NCBI GenBank assembly: GCA_019188255.1
Contig: JAETXT010000003.1
Coordinates: 5,270,001-5,334,000 of the forward strand
Source: Verticillium longisporum
Lineage: Eukaryota; Ascomycota; Sordariomycetes; Glomerellales; Plectosphaerellaceae
Length of the DNA stretch: 64,000 nucleotides
Direction: 5' to 3'
Every line of letters begins with the position of its first letter. Position 1 is the first letter of the stretch. The position numbers were made by a program, and so were the translations under genes. Under the pieces are notes generated by a model that saw nothing but the letters and a program-made list of their open reading frames with translations, was not told the DNA's origin and ran no database searches. Of this stretch, positions 47,101 through 58,800 are shown one piece after another.

Positions 47101-47353
47101 TGTACATCTCGTCAATGTAGTTGGCGGTGTTTCCGGAGAGGAAGTTATCATTGGGATCGGGAGCATTGTCGGTGGCGCTGGCGTAATGCCTCCTCGCGGT
47201 CAAGCTCAGGGGTCGGCGGCTTGCGGCCAGAGTCTGTGTCGCGGCGGTACGCGGCGTGGTAGGGAGAGTCGAGAAGCGACGGGATGCAGGGGCCGCGCAC
47301 CGGGAGCTTTGAAGCACCCGAGTGCTGGCTTTGCTCAGCGAGCTGCGCAGCAT
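44151..47353 (-). CDS. KGD1: 2-oxoglutarate dehydrogenase E1, mitochondrial; one frame break
   Basis: This is the thiamine-diphosphate E1 component of the 2-oxoglutarate dehydrogenase complex of the TCA cycle. The presequence ([22 protein letters not shown]) leads to [20 protein letters not shown]. The core contains [44 protein letters not shown], the TPP-binding [12 protein letters not shown] and [12 protein letters not shown]. An in-frame 60-bp intron at 44693-44752 (GTAAGT...CCTCAG) lies near the C-terminus. The frame breaks at about 46945-46965: the N-terminal frame reads [13 protein letters not shown] and then diverges, while the next frame resumes at [19 protein letters not shown]. One missing base in the GCC/GCCGG tract explains it. 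Corrected length is 1,047 aa, normal for the family. Confidence 0.95.
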
Positions 47354-48624
47354 GATGGCGGAGCAGATCGAACAAGGAGAAAAGGAGAGGGGGGGACGGG
47401 GTGGATGTCCTGGAAGGTGATAACGATAGGTTTGTCTAAAGGAGGGAAAAGGAGACAGAGATCAGAAGGGCGACGACGTAGTAGATACTGGACAGGGCTC
47501 TAAAAGTGAGCCTGGAAAGCCTGGTCAGTAGCAGACCTGCAGACCTGGCCGGTTCTTGCCGTCACAGCAGAGCTCGTCGGCAAAACCGAACGGGCTACCG
47601 GCAGCAGAGGCAACTGGCCATTCAGAGCCCTCCGAGTTCCATGGCACCCGAAACAAGTCGCGCTAGGGGGAAGAGGGCGAGTGTCGCGCACAGTGCATCC
47701 ATTCTCGTTTCGGTTTGTCGCATGAGCTTCAGCTTGGGCCTTTCTCGCTCTCTTTTTCGTCCTGTGCTCTGCCCTGACTGTTCCTGATGATCTGGTGGGA
47801 AGTCTTGCTGTGCTATTATTAAAATCTCTGGGATGGCCCCGGAGACGCCATGTGAGATGCCGCATCTTGTGTTTTGTTCCAGATGAAAATCATTCACGTC
47901 GTACTCATGAAGTGAGCACTGTGACATCCCTTGTTCTTCACGGAGGCATGACCACTCGGTATTTGACCGACGCAAATCATAGGTAGGATTCGTTCTTATT
48001 AGGTACGCAGTTTGATTCAAAGCCTGCTGGGGCTGGCGCACAGTCTGCCTCTATTCCTCTGCACGGTTCTCCCGCCCATTACGCTCTCGGCGTTGGCTGG
48101 TAGACCCCGACTGCCCCGTAAACACAGATCACCATCCCTCGCCTGCCGAAAAATGTGTGGCAGCTGTGTGTGGCTGGTGCCAAAGCCACTACGAGCTGCC
48201 GTCTCGTCATCACGCAGAAGCTCACTGGTGGTCGTCACGACCATCTTATCCACCAACGAGTGACAAGCCTCGAGGTCGACTGAATGGATGCCTAGGCAGC
48301 TCACCCAACTTGCCTCGCTCATGACTAGTGGTCTACGTCCATAAAGCCGAGAGAGAGACTGCCACACATACTGCCGTTTCTTGGTCGTTGCGAGTTCTTC
48401 TCTCTCTTGGGTTCTGCCTCGCACCGTCGTGCAGATTCATACGCTGGGGAGGAAAGCGTAGGCAGCCCAGGCCGTCTCCATTTCCAACACCCCAGCAACT
48501 GAGGCACACGATCCGTTCCACCTGCCATCCTCATAACTATCGAGTCGGGTCATGCGCTCTGGAATTCTCGATACGACATATCCCATTGCTCTACCACCTA
48601 CCTTAGTCCAGCAAGTAAGGAACT
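47354..48624. promoter_or_regulatory. Divergent promoter of KGD1 and TFB1
   Basis: The 1.27 kb holds both promoters and leaders. Only short frames occur and none is convincing. Confidence 0.45.
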
Positions 48625-50665
48625 ATGGCCGTGCCTTCTGGTCGGGCAGCCTTCAAGAAGAAGGATGGCGTCTTGACTCTGTCTGCTGATCAGATGCACG
48701 TCACCTGGACACCATGGCCCGGCACCGGCACACCCACCGTGTCTCTGCCTCTCCCCAACATTGCAAGTAAGTTACATGTGGTGGACAAATGCCATCACGG
48801 CCTGCTGTGCCTCCAGGTTGGTCGCCCGCTTCGCCGCTGACACGTTGACAGACTTGCAACAGACTCCAGATACCGCGGCTAAAGTCATGCTGCGGATTAT
48901 AGAAAAGGCACCAGATGCGACTGAACAGACACCATACTCATTTCACTTTACGTCTCCAGATGCGCGCGCCGAGGCCAACGCCGTGAAAGATGTCCTGTCC
49001 AAATTATTGCAGGACCTGCGATCAGGTGACCCAAACCTGCCGAAGCCGGCATCATCCACGGGCACGCCCAACGCCAATGGCGAGGGCAACGGCGGCGTCT
49101 CTGCCTCCATGGCCTTTGCGAGCTCAGTCAACTCAAAGCCAGCCCCGCCACGCTGGTTCGACGACGGCCAGCTCAAGAGCGACATTGAACTCCAACAGTC
49201 TCTGATGAAAGCGGACCGCAATCTCTACCAGACATATGTTGATGCCCGCGCCACCAAGCCAGATTCCATCTCTGATGCGGCTTTCAACTCCCAATTCTGG
49301 TCCACACGCACAAACCTTCTGCGAGCCCACGCTATCGAGATGAACCAGAAGAGGGGCTCCTACAACGTCTTGTCAACCATCAAGCCACGGACAGAGGGTG
49401 AGGAGCTCAAGCTGAATATCAGCGTCGAGCAGGTGCAGCTCATTTTCAGCCAGCACCCGCTCATCAAGCGTCTCTACAATGAAAACGTACCCAAGATCAC
49501 CGAGGCCGAATTCTGGTCACGTTTCTTCCTCAGCAAGCTGTCACGGACCCTGAGGGGCGACAAGGTGCAGGACGAGAAAAAGGAGGGCATCGTCCGAGAC
49601 CCCCTTTTTGACAACCATGATGAGAGCGAAAACACACTGGGCTTTCAGAGCAGAATCATGGCACAAAGCGTGCCGAATATCATCAACGTCGAAGCCAATG
49701 AAGAGAACCAAGGTGGTTTTCGAAGCGGCAACCAGGCTGACTTTGAGATGCGGCCCAGGAAGAACGTTCTCATCGTCAAGACGCTCAACAGTTTGAGCGA
49801 AAAGATCATGGCAAACGTGGCACCATCCGACATTGAGGCAGAGCAGACGAACGGGGACGAAGATGCCACTTTCGGCCAGCTGGCGCTGCGAGACTTGCAA
49901 GGCGATGTCGAGGAACAGCGCGTGATTCTCAACGTCAAGGAGCAGAGCCGCTTCTTCTCCAAGCACGAGGACACGCAATCTGCGAATGCTCGGATCTTTT
50001 CCAGGCAGGTTGCCGCCGACGTCTTGTCCAGCGTCCGTCGCGAGTTGCGTCTTATGGAGACGGACAACTCTGGCGCACTAGACCTGCACGCTGGCATCAG
50101 CGTCGATGACCAAAGTGACAGTGACGAAGAAACACGGAAGCCCCCTCGCGTCGGTTCCCGAGCAACGAGAAAGTTGGCCGAGGACGATGTCATGGCCGGC
50201 GTCAAACGGCGGCGCATGGAAAAGTACGGCACCGGCTCAGACGCCACTGACCTGATGGGACTGCAGCCTGAGCTCGCTGAGCGCTGCCAGTTGACGCATG
50301 CCACGACGGTGGAATTCCTACACCAGTTCTGGACCGCTTTCCTCTCCGGCGACCCAGACCGAGCGGCAGAGCTGCAGTATTTGGTCGAGTCACTAAAGCG
50401 GTCCGAAGAACGTATCCACGCCGTGGCGGGCGACGCCGAGAAGGCCAGGAAAGCACTCATCGAAGCCAAGACGGCGGAGATTCAGGCGAAGTACCAGAGG
50501 ACGCGCATCAAAGACAAGAGCTGGCACCCTAAACATGTCAAGGGCGGCCAGAAAGCTGTCTTCCAGATGATGCAGCCCATCACCGATGCCCTGAAGAAGG
50601 CACAGGCTGACTACCAGCGTGCTCTGGCTGCAGAAGGTGTACAGGCCACGACCGAAAACCAATAG
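48625..50665 (+). CDS. TFB1: TFIIH core subunit Tfb1/p62
   Basis: Tfb1 is a scaffold subunit of TFIIH in RNA polymerase II initiation and nucleotide-excision repair. Exons 48625-48766 and 48852-50665 are joined across an 85-bp intron (GTAAGT...TTGACAG) and give 651 aa. The N-terminal PH/PTB domain is visible (AAFKKKDGVLTLSADQMHVT, NIANLQQTPDTAAKVMLRI, YSFHFTSPDARAEANAVKD). Two BSD-type motifs follow (FNSQFWSTRTNLLRAHAIE and EAEFWSRFFLSKLSR). The C-terminal helical part contains EFLHQFWTAFLSGDPDRAAE, conserved in p62. No frame problem is seen. It is divergent from KGD1. Confidence 0.93.
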
Positions 50666-51013
50666 ATGGGCTGGCCAGGGCACAGCAGGGCCGCTTGTTC
50701 GCGCATGTTGTAACAGAAATATCATCCGGAGTTTATAGAGGCGATGCACAGGGAGATCATAGGAAGTCAGCCTGTGCTGTTAATCGAGAGCCAGGCATAT
50801 TGTGTAAGGGATAAATTCTATAACTTTCATTATTCAAAACACCAGGATTGAGCCACATGGCTTTCAGAGCTCAGCAGCGTTGCAGTAGTTGAATGCGCCA
50901 TCCCCTTCTATTTGGCTTCCATCAATCGACAATGTGGTGGTACAGGAACGTACAGAAGCGTAATCGTACAAAATGTAGAAGTCTATCAATACAGTCACCA
51001 CTCAGTTTGCTGC
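50666..51013. other. Convergent 3' region between TFB1 and the AAA ATPase
   Basis: The 348 bp holds two 3' UTRs. No gene is seen. Confidence 0.45.
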
Positions 51014-54000
51014 CTATGCAGGCACAGATGGCCGCACGCGGGCATCCTCTGCGTCGGTCGGGGTCGGCATAATACCAAAGCCCATTGTCTTGGGCTTACG
51101 GTTGCGACTCCGCTGGTCGCCGTACTTTTGATCAAACTTCCTGATGGACTTGAGACTGTCCATATCCTCACTGATGCTGGCAGCAATCTCCCCGGACGCC
51201 TTGTCAAAGTGGCGCTTGAGCAGCGTTCTTCGCTCAGGGTAAACATACGGCTCTGAACCCGTATGCAGGGCAGCCTGTTCGAGCTCTTCCTGCACAGCGG
51301 CCATGGCGGCAGCGACAGTCAGGTTCTTCAGATCGGAGCCAGAGTAGAGGACAGTACGACGGGCGATGTCTTCAATGGACACCGAGTCATCGAGCTGCTC
51401 ACCCTTAAGCAGAATACGCAGGATGGATTCGCGGTCTTCTTGGAGGGGTAGATCAACCAGGATCTTGCGGGGCAGACGCCGGAGAACGGCATCGTCGAGA
51501 TCGAAAGGCCGGTTGGTCGCGACCATGATGAACGCTTTCGTGTCGCTCATGCCATCCCACTCCCGGAGGAACTGGTTGATCGTCTCGCGATGCGAAGGGT
51601 CGCGACCTCGACTGCCCGCGGGCGGCGAAGAGCGCGTCGGCTTCGTCGATGAAGATGACGAGGGGGCTCAGCTTTTTGGCAAGGGAGAAGAGAGCGCGGA
51701 CATTCTTCTCGCTCTGGCCTACGTACATATCGTTGATGCTGGCGCCGCTGACCTCGAGCATGCTGGCACCACTTTCCTTGGCGACAGCCTTGGCCAGTAG
51801 AGTCTTGCCCGTGCCTGGCGGACCGTACAAGAGACAGCCGGGAAGCCTGTCATTGGCAAGAACGCCGTAAGCGAAGGCCTCGGGCCGGACGAGCGAGAGC
51901 GAGGTGAGGAGTTTGAGGGCAGATATGGTGGCCGGTGGTGCGTGAACGTCGGCGAAGGTGGTCCGGATCTCTTTCACGTCGACAAGGCCCGTCAAAAGCT
52001 TCTTCTCAAACTCGTTATACTTGTGGCCGCCCACCTGGACACGCTCGGGCTCTGCCTTTTGCTGGGTTGTTGTTCGTGACGAAGAAAAAGTCTCCTTTTC
52101 CTCGTCAGCTTTATTACTGGCATGGACAATGTTGGCGCTATGTGACCCAATGACGTCCAAAAAAATCTGTAGAGCTGTCTTGCTAGTGGGTTTGTTAAGC
52201 TTCAAGCCGTGGAACAGCCGAGCGATATGATAGACGTCCGGCCCGGAAAGTACTGAGGTGGTGAAGCTGGAAGGAAAGGCTGACAGATCGATGTCAATGC
52301 CGTCCGGGGTTTGGCTTAGTCTGTGTGCTGAGTTGAGGCTGGAAAGTAAGGTAGAGAAGTGTTCGCTTTCGGACTCGAAGTCGCCGTTCATCGATCGCGA
52401 CACTGCTAGAACGTTTCGCAGATTCTCCTGCACAAAGTCCATTGCTTCACGGCGCTCCTTCTTAGCTTGCCAGTCCGGAATCCGCTGGTGTTGCAGAGGG
52501 AACGTGATGAGACATTCTTCAGCAGCGATCTCCCCCAGCGTAGACACGTACTGCTCCGAGGGGTCCTCGTTTGCCGACGTGCCAACGAGGGCAACGCGCT
52601 TTCCTTCGCGCCACAACCCGTCCACGATACTGCGGAGTCGTCCCAGGAGCAGGGCGCCCTCGAGTGTCATAGTAAGCTCAACAAAGTTGTCCACATGAAT
52701 AATGAGTGGCTGTTGAGCCTCTGTTGACTTGGCGATGGCTGCTTGTACCATATGATCCAACGCAGCGTTGATCTTGAGATTTTCCCATCGATCGACAGAA
52801 GGCAGCACGTAGTCTTTGGCGCCTTCCTTGATTTTTTGGAGCTCTTCCTCGAGGGGGCTCTTGTAAGCGCTGCCAGAGCCGTGTTGACGGATGTTCACCC
52901 ACGCAGCCTCGATATCCCCTGACATTTCATCGTCGGCAGAGACAGTCGAAGTTTCTGCTCCCTTTTCCAGTCTGCCATTCATCTCGGCTGTCCTATACGC
53001 AAGCATTGACATGGAGCCTTTATAATAGGCAGAATCCTGGCCAAGATATCCTCCGACCAGCACAGCCAGGTCCTGAGCGTCGATTCGAATGAGGTTGGCG
53101 TCGACCTGTGCCGCAATACGCTTGAGGAGCCTCTGCGAGGGGTACGTGCCGTTGTAGTTTGGTATGTTGACCACCACCAGCGGTCTCTTCAGCTCCCGGC
53201 GCACCCAATTTTCGTCGGGTCGTAGGTGTAGCTCGGCGCGTACAGCCGAAGCCAACTCTCCCAGCAGCCTGTTGTTATATATCCGAGATCCGTGCTCTTC
53301 AAGGCTTGAGGGGAGTTTTTCGGTGACCACCGGAGGTTCGTTTTCGGCACTTGCCTCCTCCTGGTTGCCGATGCGTTGGATATGGTCGTCGATACGCGCT
53401 CGCAAGAAGTCATCGTCACTGGCGACCTTTTTGCGCTTGTCCTTGGAGAGAAGCTTGTGTCGTGGAATGTCAACCTTCCTCTCGGGTGACAGAATGATCG
53501 AGACGATATTTGACGTCGATTTGGCCTCTAGAAAGGCGATCGAGAGATCTTTTGGAAACTCGGACTCGGAGGATGGTCGCGTGAATGCAGGTGACCACAT
53601 GTCTCCCAGGCATTGGTCTAGCCATTGTGCCGTCTCACCAAGGACTCCAATACGCCTGGAGACAGCCTCGAGGTTACCAGACAGCAGGCCAGCCTGAGCA
53701 GTGCGTAGGACGCTCTCGTCAAACGAAGCCTGGTCGAGAACCACCTCCAGATCATGCCACAGCCAGTCGTGCCATTGGGCACCCACATAGCCTCTATGCC
53801 AGATCGGATCCGCAGCAAGAATACGCAAGCGTTCTGCGGGGTCGAAGACGGATATGTTGGTATCGAGGAAGCTTTGGGGCAGCTTGATGGGAGGGAAGTC
53901 ATCAACAACCCTGGCCCGATGTGGTCGCTGTCGGCCAGAGGAGAAAACACTGCCGCGCACACGACGAATCGGTGACTCGACAGGAGGTTCTGTCACGGCA

Positions 54001-54203
54001 TTGTTCTGTTTGCGACTGGTGCTGGGCTGATCTCCGTCTGGCTTGCCCGGTTGGCGTCCATTGTCAGCGGCGGGAGGGTTTTCGGGGGTATCGGCGCGGA
54101 ATCGATGCGAAGTCTGAAAGCAACGGCGGGTGGACACTGCAGACAGGGTCGCGCGGGCTGCCGCCGACGACGAGGAGAGGACGCGAGGCCCTTTGGCATG
54201 CAT
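51014..54203 (-). CDS. Mitochondrial-type AAA+ ATPase (Msp1/ATAD1-like); one frame break
   Basis: The N-terminus (MHAKGPRVLSSSSAAARATL, RRCFQTS) is a likely mitochondrial presequence. A long middle region of about 750 residues includes a degenerate ATPase-like part (RPLVVVNIPNYNG, IIHVDNFVELTMT). The C-terminal AAA domain has Walker A LYGPPGTGKTLLAKAVAKES, Walker B LVIFIDEADALFAARG, sensor VATNRPFDLDDAVLRRLPRK and a tail ending VRPSVPA. The frame breaks at 51615-51617: after LFAARG one frame degenerates while the next gives GRDPSHRETINQFLREWDG. One extra G in a G run explains it; the length is one base over a multiple of three. Corrected length is 1,062 aa. Msp1-like AAA proteins extract membrane proteins, but the exact role here is unknown. 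Confidence 0.85.
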
Positions 54204-54536
54204 TCGGAGAATATCGAGGGTCTTGCGACCGCACCGTGCCGTGTTTACTCAAGGTGGTCTTCAAACGAAGATTTGCGATGACTGCCCAGTTCACGTTGTT
54301 CGCGACGGCACAATTTCGGTAAAGCTCTCACCGAATCTGACCGAGCGTCCAGATGCCTAGCTCCCGACGAATTGACTAGGCCTACAGAGAGAAAAGGAGA
54401 GAGAGACGTTGATATCAAAGAAGTCAGTCCGATCAGCTTTCTATTCTCTAAACAGCTGTCAGAATGAACAATTTGATTGCTCTTTGGGCCACATGGATGG
54501 TAAATGCTACTTTGAGGCGCCTTAAAGGGAACCACC
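54204..54536. other. Short spacer between two minus-strand genes
   Basis: The 333 bp holds the 3' UTR of the WD40 gene and the promoter of the AAA ATPase. No gene is seen. Confidence 0.45.
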
Positions 54537-55874
54537 TCACGTTGACACAACAACCTGCCAAGGCCTCACCAATCCTTCATCGCCCGTAGTGACAAGCATC
54601 TCCTCCTCCCCCTTCCTCTCAGTTCCCGCATCATACCTACGGCACCAAGTGATGTGGTTCACCTCGTATGGTCCGTGGGCATTTGGGACTGTGGTCAGTA
54701 GCCGCCACCTATTGCCCACTTCCGCCTTCTCATCCTCCCCAAACACAGCTATGACACCATCGCTGCCGGTGCTCGCAATGAGGCCTGTTGATGCACTCCA
54801 TGTAGCCGAATAGATATCCCTTGTGTGCGCTGTTGGAAGCACTTCAGAACAGTACCAATCCTCACGCAAGGACTGGCGCATGGTGTTTGGGATGCCGCCG
54901 AGGCCGCCTCGGAAGGTACCGTCGCTTGGAGCAGTCGTTGACTCATTTGTCGTCGCGGCCTCGTCTTCTTCCTGCCTCAAACTCCAAACCCGTATGGTCT
55001 TATCAGCAGAGTACGTCAGCAGCCTAGGAAAGGCACCATCCGTCCTCGGCCTCGACTCCCACTGCACACCCCATACGGTGCCCTCGTGGCCTTCGAGCAC
55101 GGCGACGCACACCCACTCGCCATCCCCATCCTCGCGCCAGATGCGGACTGTGTTATCGTAGCTCGCGCTCGCGAGAACATCGGAGCTATAGACACCGCTG
55201 CGGGTGTTACGATTGGGCACATCGGGACACCAGGCCAAAGCCTTCATGTCGCCTTCGTGCTCGTTCAGCACAGCGACCGTCTCCCACTCATCATCACCCT
55301 CGGTAGCACCAACGTCTTCCCATATCCATACCGTCTGGTCACGACTGCATGTGGCCAGGTTGGCACCGGATGGTGCAAAAACAGCAGACTTGGTCTCCGA
55401 GTCGTGGCCCTCGAGGACGAGCGTACACTCCCTATCCTTGGCGTCCGCAGAATCGACATCCTAGTCACCGTCGGCACGGGAGGGGCGGGAGCCAGCCTCC
55501 ACCCCCGCCTCGCGCGAGGCACCTGCTCCTTCCTCGGAAAACGGGAGGTCTCCGTCCCACCGCCCCACGCCAGCAGTGGAACCAAAGCTGCCCGTGCCAA
55601 GGCACAGTTGGTGGGGGGGCAGGTTGGGCTTCCACGTGACGGATCGGACAGACCGTGTCTGGCCGCCGGGCAAGGTGCTGAGTGAGGCGAGACAGGCGAG
55701 AGAAACTATGGTGACGGATTTGCCCTGTGCAGTAGCCAGAAGGGGCAGCGTAGGGTGAGGTGTCGATGACCAGGCGCGTTCGAAGAGGTCAGGCTTCAGA
55801 GGGGGCAGGCTCGTGATCTTGACCTGGGGTGTCGAGGCAGGTCCTCCTGGGGGCACTTCGGCAGCAGACGGCAT
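54537..55874 (-). CDS. CIA1: CIAO1-type WD40 protein (cytosolic Fe-S assembly); in-frame TAG
   Basis: Cia1/CIAO1 is a WD40 beta-propeller of the cytosolic iron-sulfur targeting complex. From MPSAAEVPPGG at 55874, the repeats read: FERAWSSTPHPTLPLLATAQ; RSVRSVTWKP; LEGHDSETKSAVFAPSGANL and LATCSRDQTVWIWED; LNEHEGDMKALAWCPD and LASASYDNTVRIWRED; LEGHEGTVWGVQWES and LLTYSADKTIRVWSL; HTRDIYSATWS and IASTGSDGVIAVF; NHITWCRR; LVTTGDEGLVRPWQ. Both halves lie in one frame, interrupted only by TAG at 55461-55463 in an acidic linker before the first listed LEGHD block. A one-base change from a Glu or Tyr codon, or a very short unrecognised intron, would explain it. Alternative upstream ATGs exist; a 5' UTR intron (donor GTAAGT near 56122) is possible. 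Confidence 0.82.
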
Positions 55875-58800
55875 TTCGAGTCTCAGGGGCGCCAACAAGG
55901 CAGTCAAACGGGCGTGAGGCGTGGATTGCACCCAGACCGGTAACTGCAAGAGAGTGCTTTCCGTTGTCGGCCAGAGAGGATGATGGAGGGGCAATGACAC
56001 CAATTGGGAGCATCAATTTGCAATCCGACGATGCCCCGCCGTGGCAGACATGCGATAAGAGCGTATGAGAGGATGATGTAATCATGGATAAGACACCTGG
56101 AAAGAACTCCTGGGACAACTTACCTAAGCACCCATTTCTCATCCATCCCGCGCCGTCTCGTACCGTCTTCATCATCTTTCACTTCACAGAGGCGACAGAT
56201 ACGAGCCAGCTCCCGGTCCGCAGGAGCCCAGCCCGCATGAATACCGTACTGTAAAATAGTGCGCGACATACGCCTTTTTGCTCAAAATCATGCGATTTCA
56301 CATTGTTTTTCTTGCCATGCTGCTCTCTAGCTCTTGGCGGGTCGACTCCGCGGGCTGCGCCATCTCGCGTTCCCTTTGGTCCCTTCGGTCTGGCCAACGG
56401 GCGGCAATCGGAGAATAAGGGACTGCACCAATACTGTACGATGCAGCTCCTCAATTCCTGTCATTTTCCAGCTTCGCCTTCCGATGTAACCACCCCTCGA
56501 CATCCCCCCCGTCGTTAGCTAGCCGATGCATGCCCTGCCTCCGCCTCCCTTACCTACCACCGGCCCTTCGGAATGTCGGGCGGCAGAGGGAAAAGCAAGT
56601 GCGGGTGTCACATTTGCTTGCTTTGTCTGGGGAAATCGCGTGCAGTAGCCAAACACGCCAGCTATGCTAAGCGGAGAAAAGCAAAGAAAACAGCGCGCAG
56701 CGCTTCGTGGCTGACTCAAAAACCTCGCGAGTCACATCTCGACAGCGGACATGTACGCCCTCGCACAAGAAAAGAGTCATTCGTCGTCTTGTCACGTCAG
56801 GACGCCCACCTGTCTGGTTCTGGCCCCTTCTGGTCCTGCTGCCACCTCGATTCTGGCGCTTCAGCGCTGTCGGCGGCAACACGGATTGGCGGAAGGACTA
56901 ACGACTCGCTCCCTCGTCCTCGGGTCTTGAAAGAAGAAGCGCTCGGACACGCCCGAAGACTGGCCTCTCCACAAGGGTCACCATCGTCCACCCAGCTGGC
57001 TGCTTTAGCGGGGTCTGCTGGACAGACAGCCAGCAGAAGCCAATTTGGCGACAGGTGGGCGTATATCGGGCTCTGAGGCATGACTTAGTATTCCTGACTG
57101 GTTCACTCCCTCTGGACAACAAAGAGATTGACCGACAGGTACAGTTGAGGCAGGCCTGGGGCCACTCGAACTCCTTCCCTGGAGAACCGGCACCTACCGT
57201 TGGTCAAGCCTCGGCTTGCCCTACTCACCTGGGGTGCAAACCAACTTTTTCGTCGCGATTGGAGGTCTCACGACCGTGCACAACTGACACATGCACATGA
57301 TCAACGAAGCTATGACTGCCGCACCGCTGTCCATCCCATGGGTCACAGCGCCATGTATCAGGGGTCGAGGAGTAGGTGACAGGGTCTTCCTGTTTGTTTC
57401 CTTGCTGCATCCTTTGTCTTTTGCCGCCACCGCTTCTGCGACAGATTCGTCATTCATCCATCTGGCGATTGACTTTCCTGGCGTGTCTCGATAGCTCATT
57501 GCCGCCACGCGAGCCCAGCACCTGATAGACGGGTTGCAATCCAGCTCGTGGCCTTCTCCCGCCCAACCCCATGTGCCGATCAAGATCATCAGAGTCGTGT
57601 CGAATTGCGAAACCACCGGTGGTCAACACCACAGTGGTTGACTAAGATATCCCACGTGTACCGGTGCGCTCGACGTTAGACAGCCCACATTATCAAAGCT
57701 GGTCACCAACGAACGCTTGAGGGTGACTCCCGGGCCTCTCCTCACAAGGCACTACATTTTTAGCCAGATCCGCCACAACAAGCCGTCGTGTTCGGCACAT
57801 GATTTGAGATAATGGCGAGCAACAGGGGCGAACCATGAGCGCGAAGTCAGCCACGATGTGCTCGAGCGACGGGCAACGAGCGAGGAGCGACCAGTGCAAG
57901 TTCGGCTCCTCCGGTAGCCTGTATGTTTCTCCGAGTGTTTCTCACAATATTCTAGGCCTCGCAGCGTGTCCGCCGTGCGCGTGGGCTGTGGACGAACAAA
58001 AAGGAACTATCCATGGCGTTCCGAGACTTGGTGACGGACCGTTTGGGTAGCCGGCTGCCCTGTTACAGTACTTCTTCCTCGTGCTGTATAGCACTTAAAC
58101 CCACGGCATGATAGGCCCGGAAGAGACCTGGTGTGCGTTGGTTTACTGTCCTTTGAAGGCAAGTACCTGAAGTGCACTTGATGCTGAATGGCAAGGTCCG
58201 GCCCGTCCGGCGTTGTCTTGCGGGCTGCTAGTCGCCACGTACCTGAAGTTGGCTGAAGGTCTAACCATAGGAGGACGTTCAAGAGGGGTGTGCACAGGTC
58301 TTGTGGTTACCTTGTTCGGTTGTTCGCTGAAGGAGATCGACCACGACAGGGGTAATCCCTATTGTGTATCCCCCACCGCACTCCTCATATCGCCGCTGGA
58401 CAGGCGGAGGTGACGGGGCTGCAGGGATATCATGATTTGCGGCCTGCATCTCGATACACTACTCGACATGATCAACCCAATGATTTGGGACGGCGACGAC
58501 ATGGCAAATCTCTCCTTCCGCATACAACCCCCGCAGGCTGGTGTTGCTCTTCTCTCGGAAAGCAATGCAACGTACCTAGGCGGGAGGAGTCGATCACTCT
58601 GACCAGAGAGGTAGGAAGAAAGAGAGAGAGAGAGAGAACTAACCAATGCCAACCGAAGGCTTGGACGATGAAGGCCAGCCAAGGCACGCCCTCCCTTGCT
58701 GCGTTTGTGGCGTCAAGTAGCGAGCTGCGCCGTCTGTCACGACGAGAGGCAATGCAAAAAAAGGCAACGGCAATGGCTATACAGCCAGCCAATACTGGGA

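Noticed and set aside
32385..51625. Programmed ribosomal frameshifting at the six frame breaks
   Set aside because: Sites share no slippery heptamer, occur in unrelated genes and include both directions, so sequence error is simpler.
55419..55463. Very short intron removing the TAG in CIA1
   Set aside because: The only GT-AG span that keeps frame is about 42 nt with a poor GTGGAG donor, shorter than any intron seen here; left open for RNA-seq.
56573..57076. 167-codon frame in the gene-poor interval
   Set aside because: The Cys/Lys-rich start looked zinc-finger-like but the spacing is irregular and the rest has no protein-like pattern.
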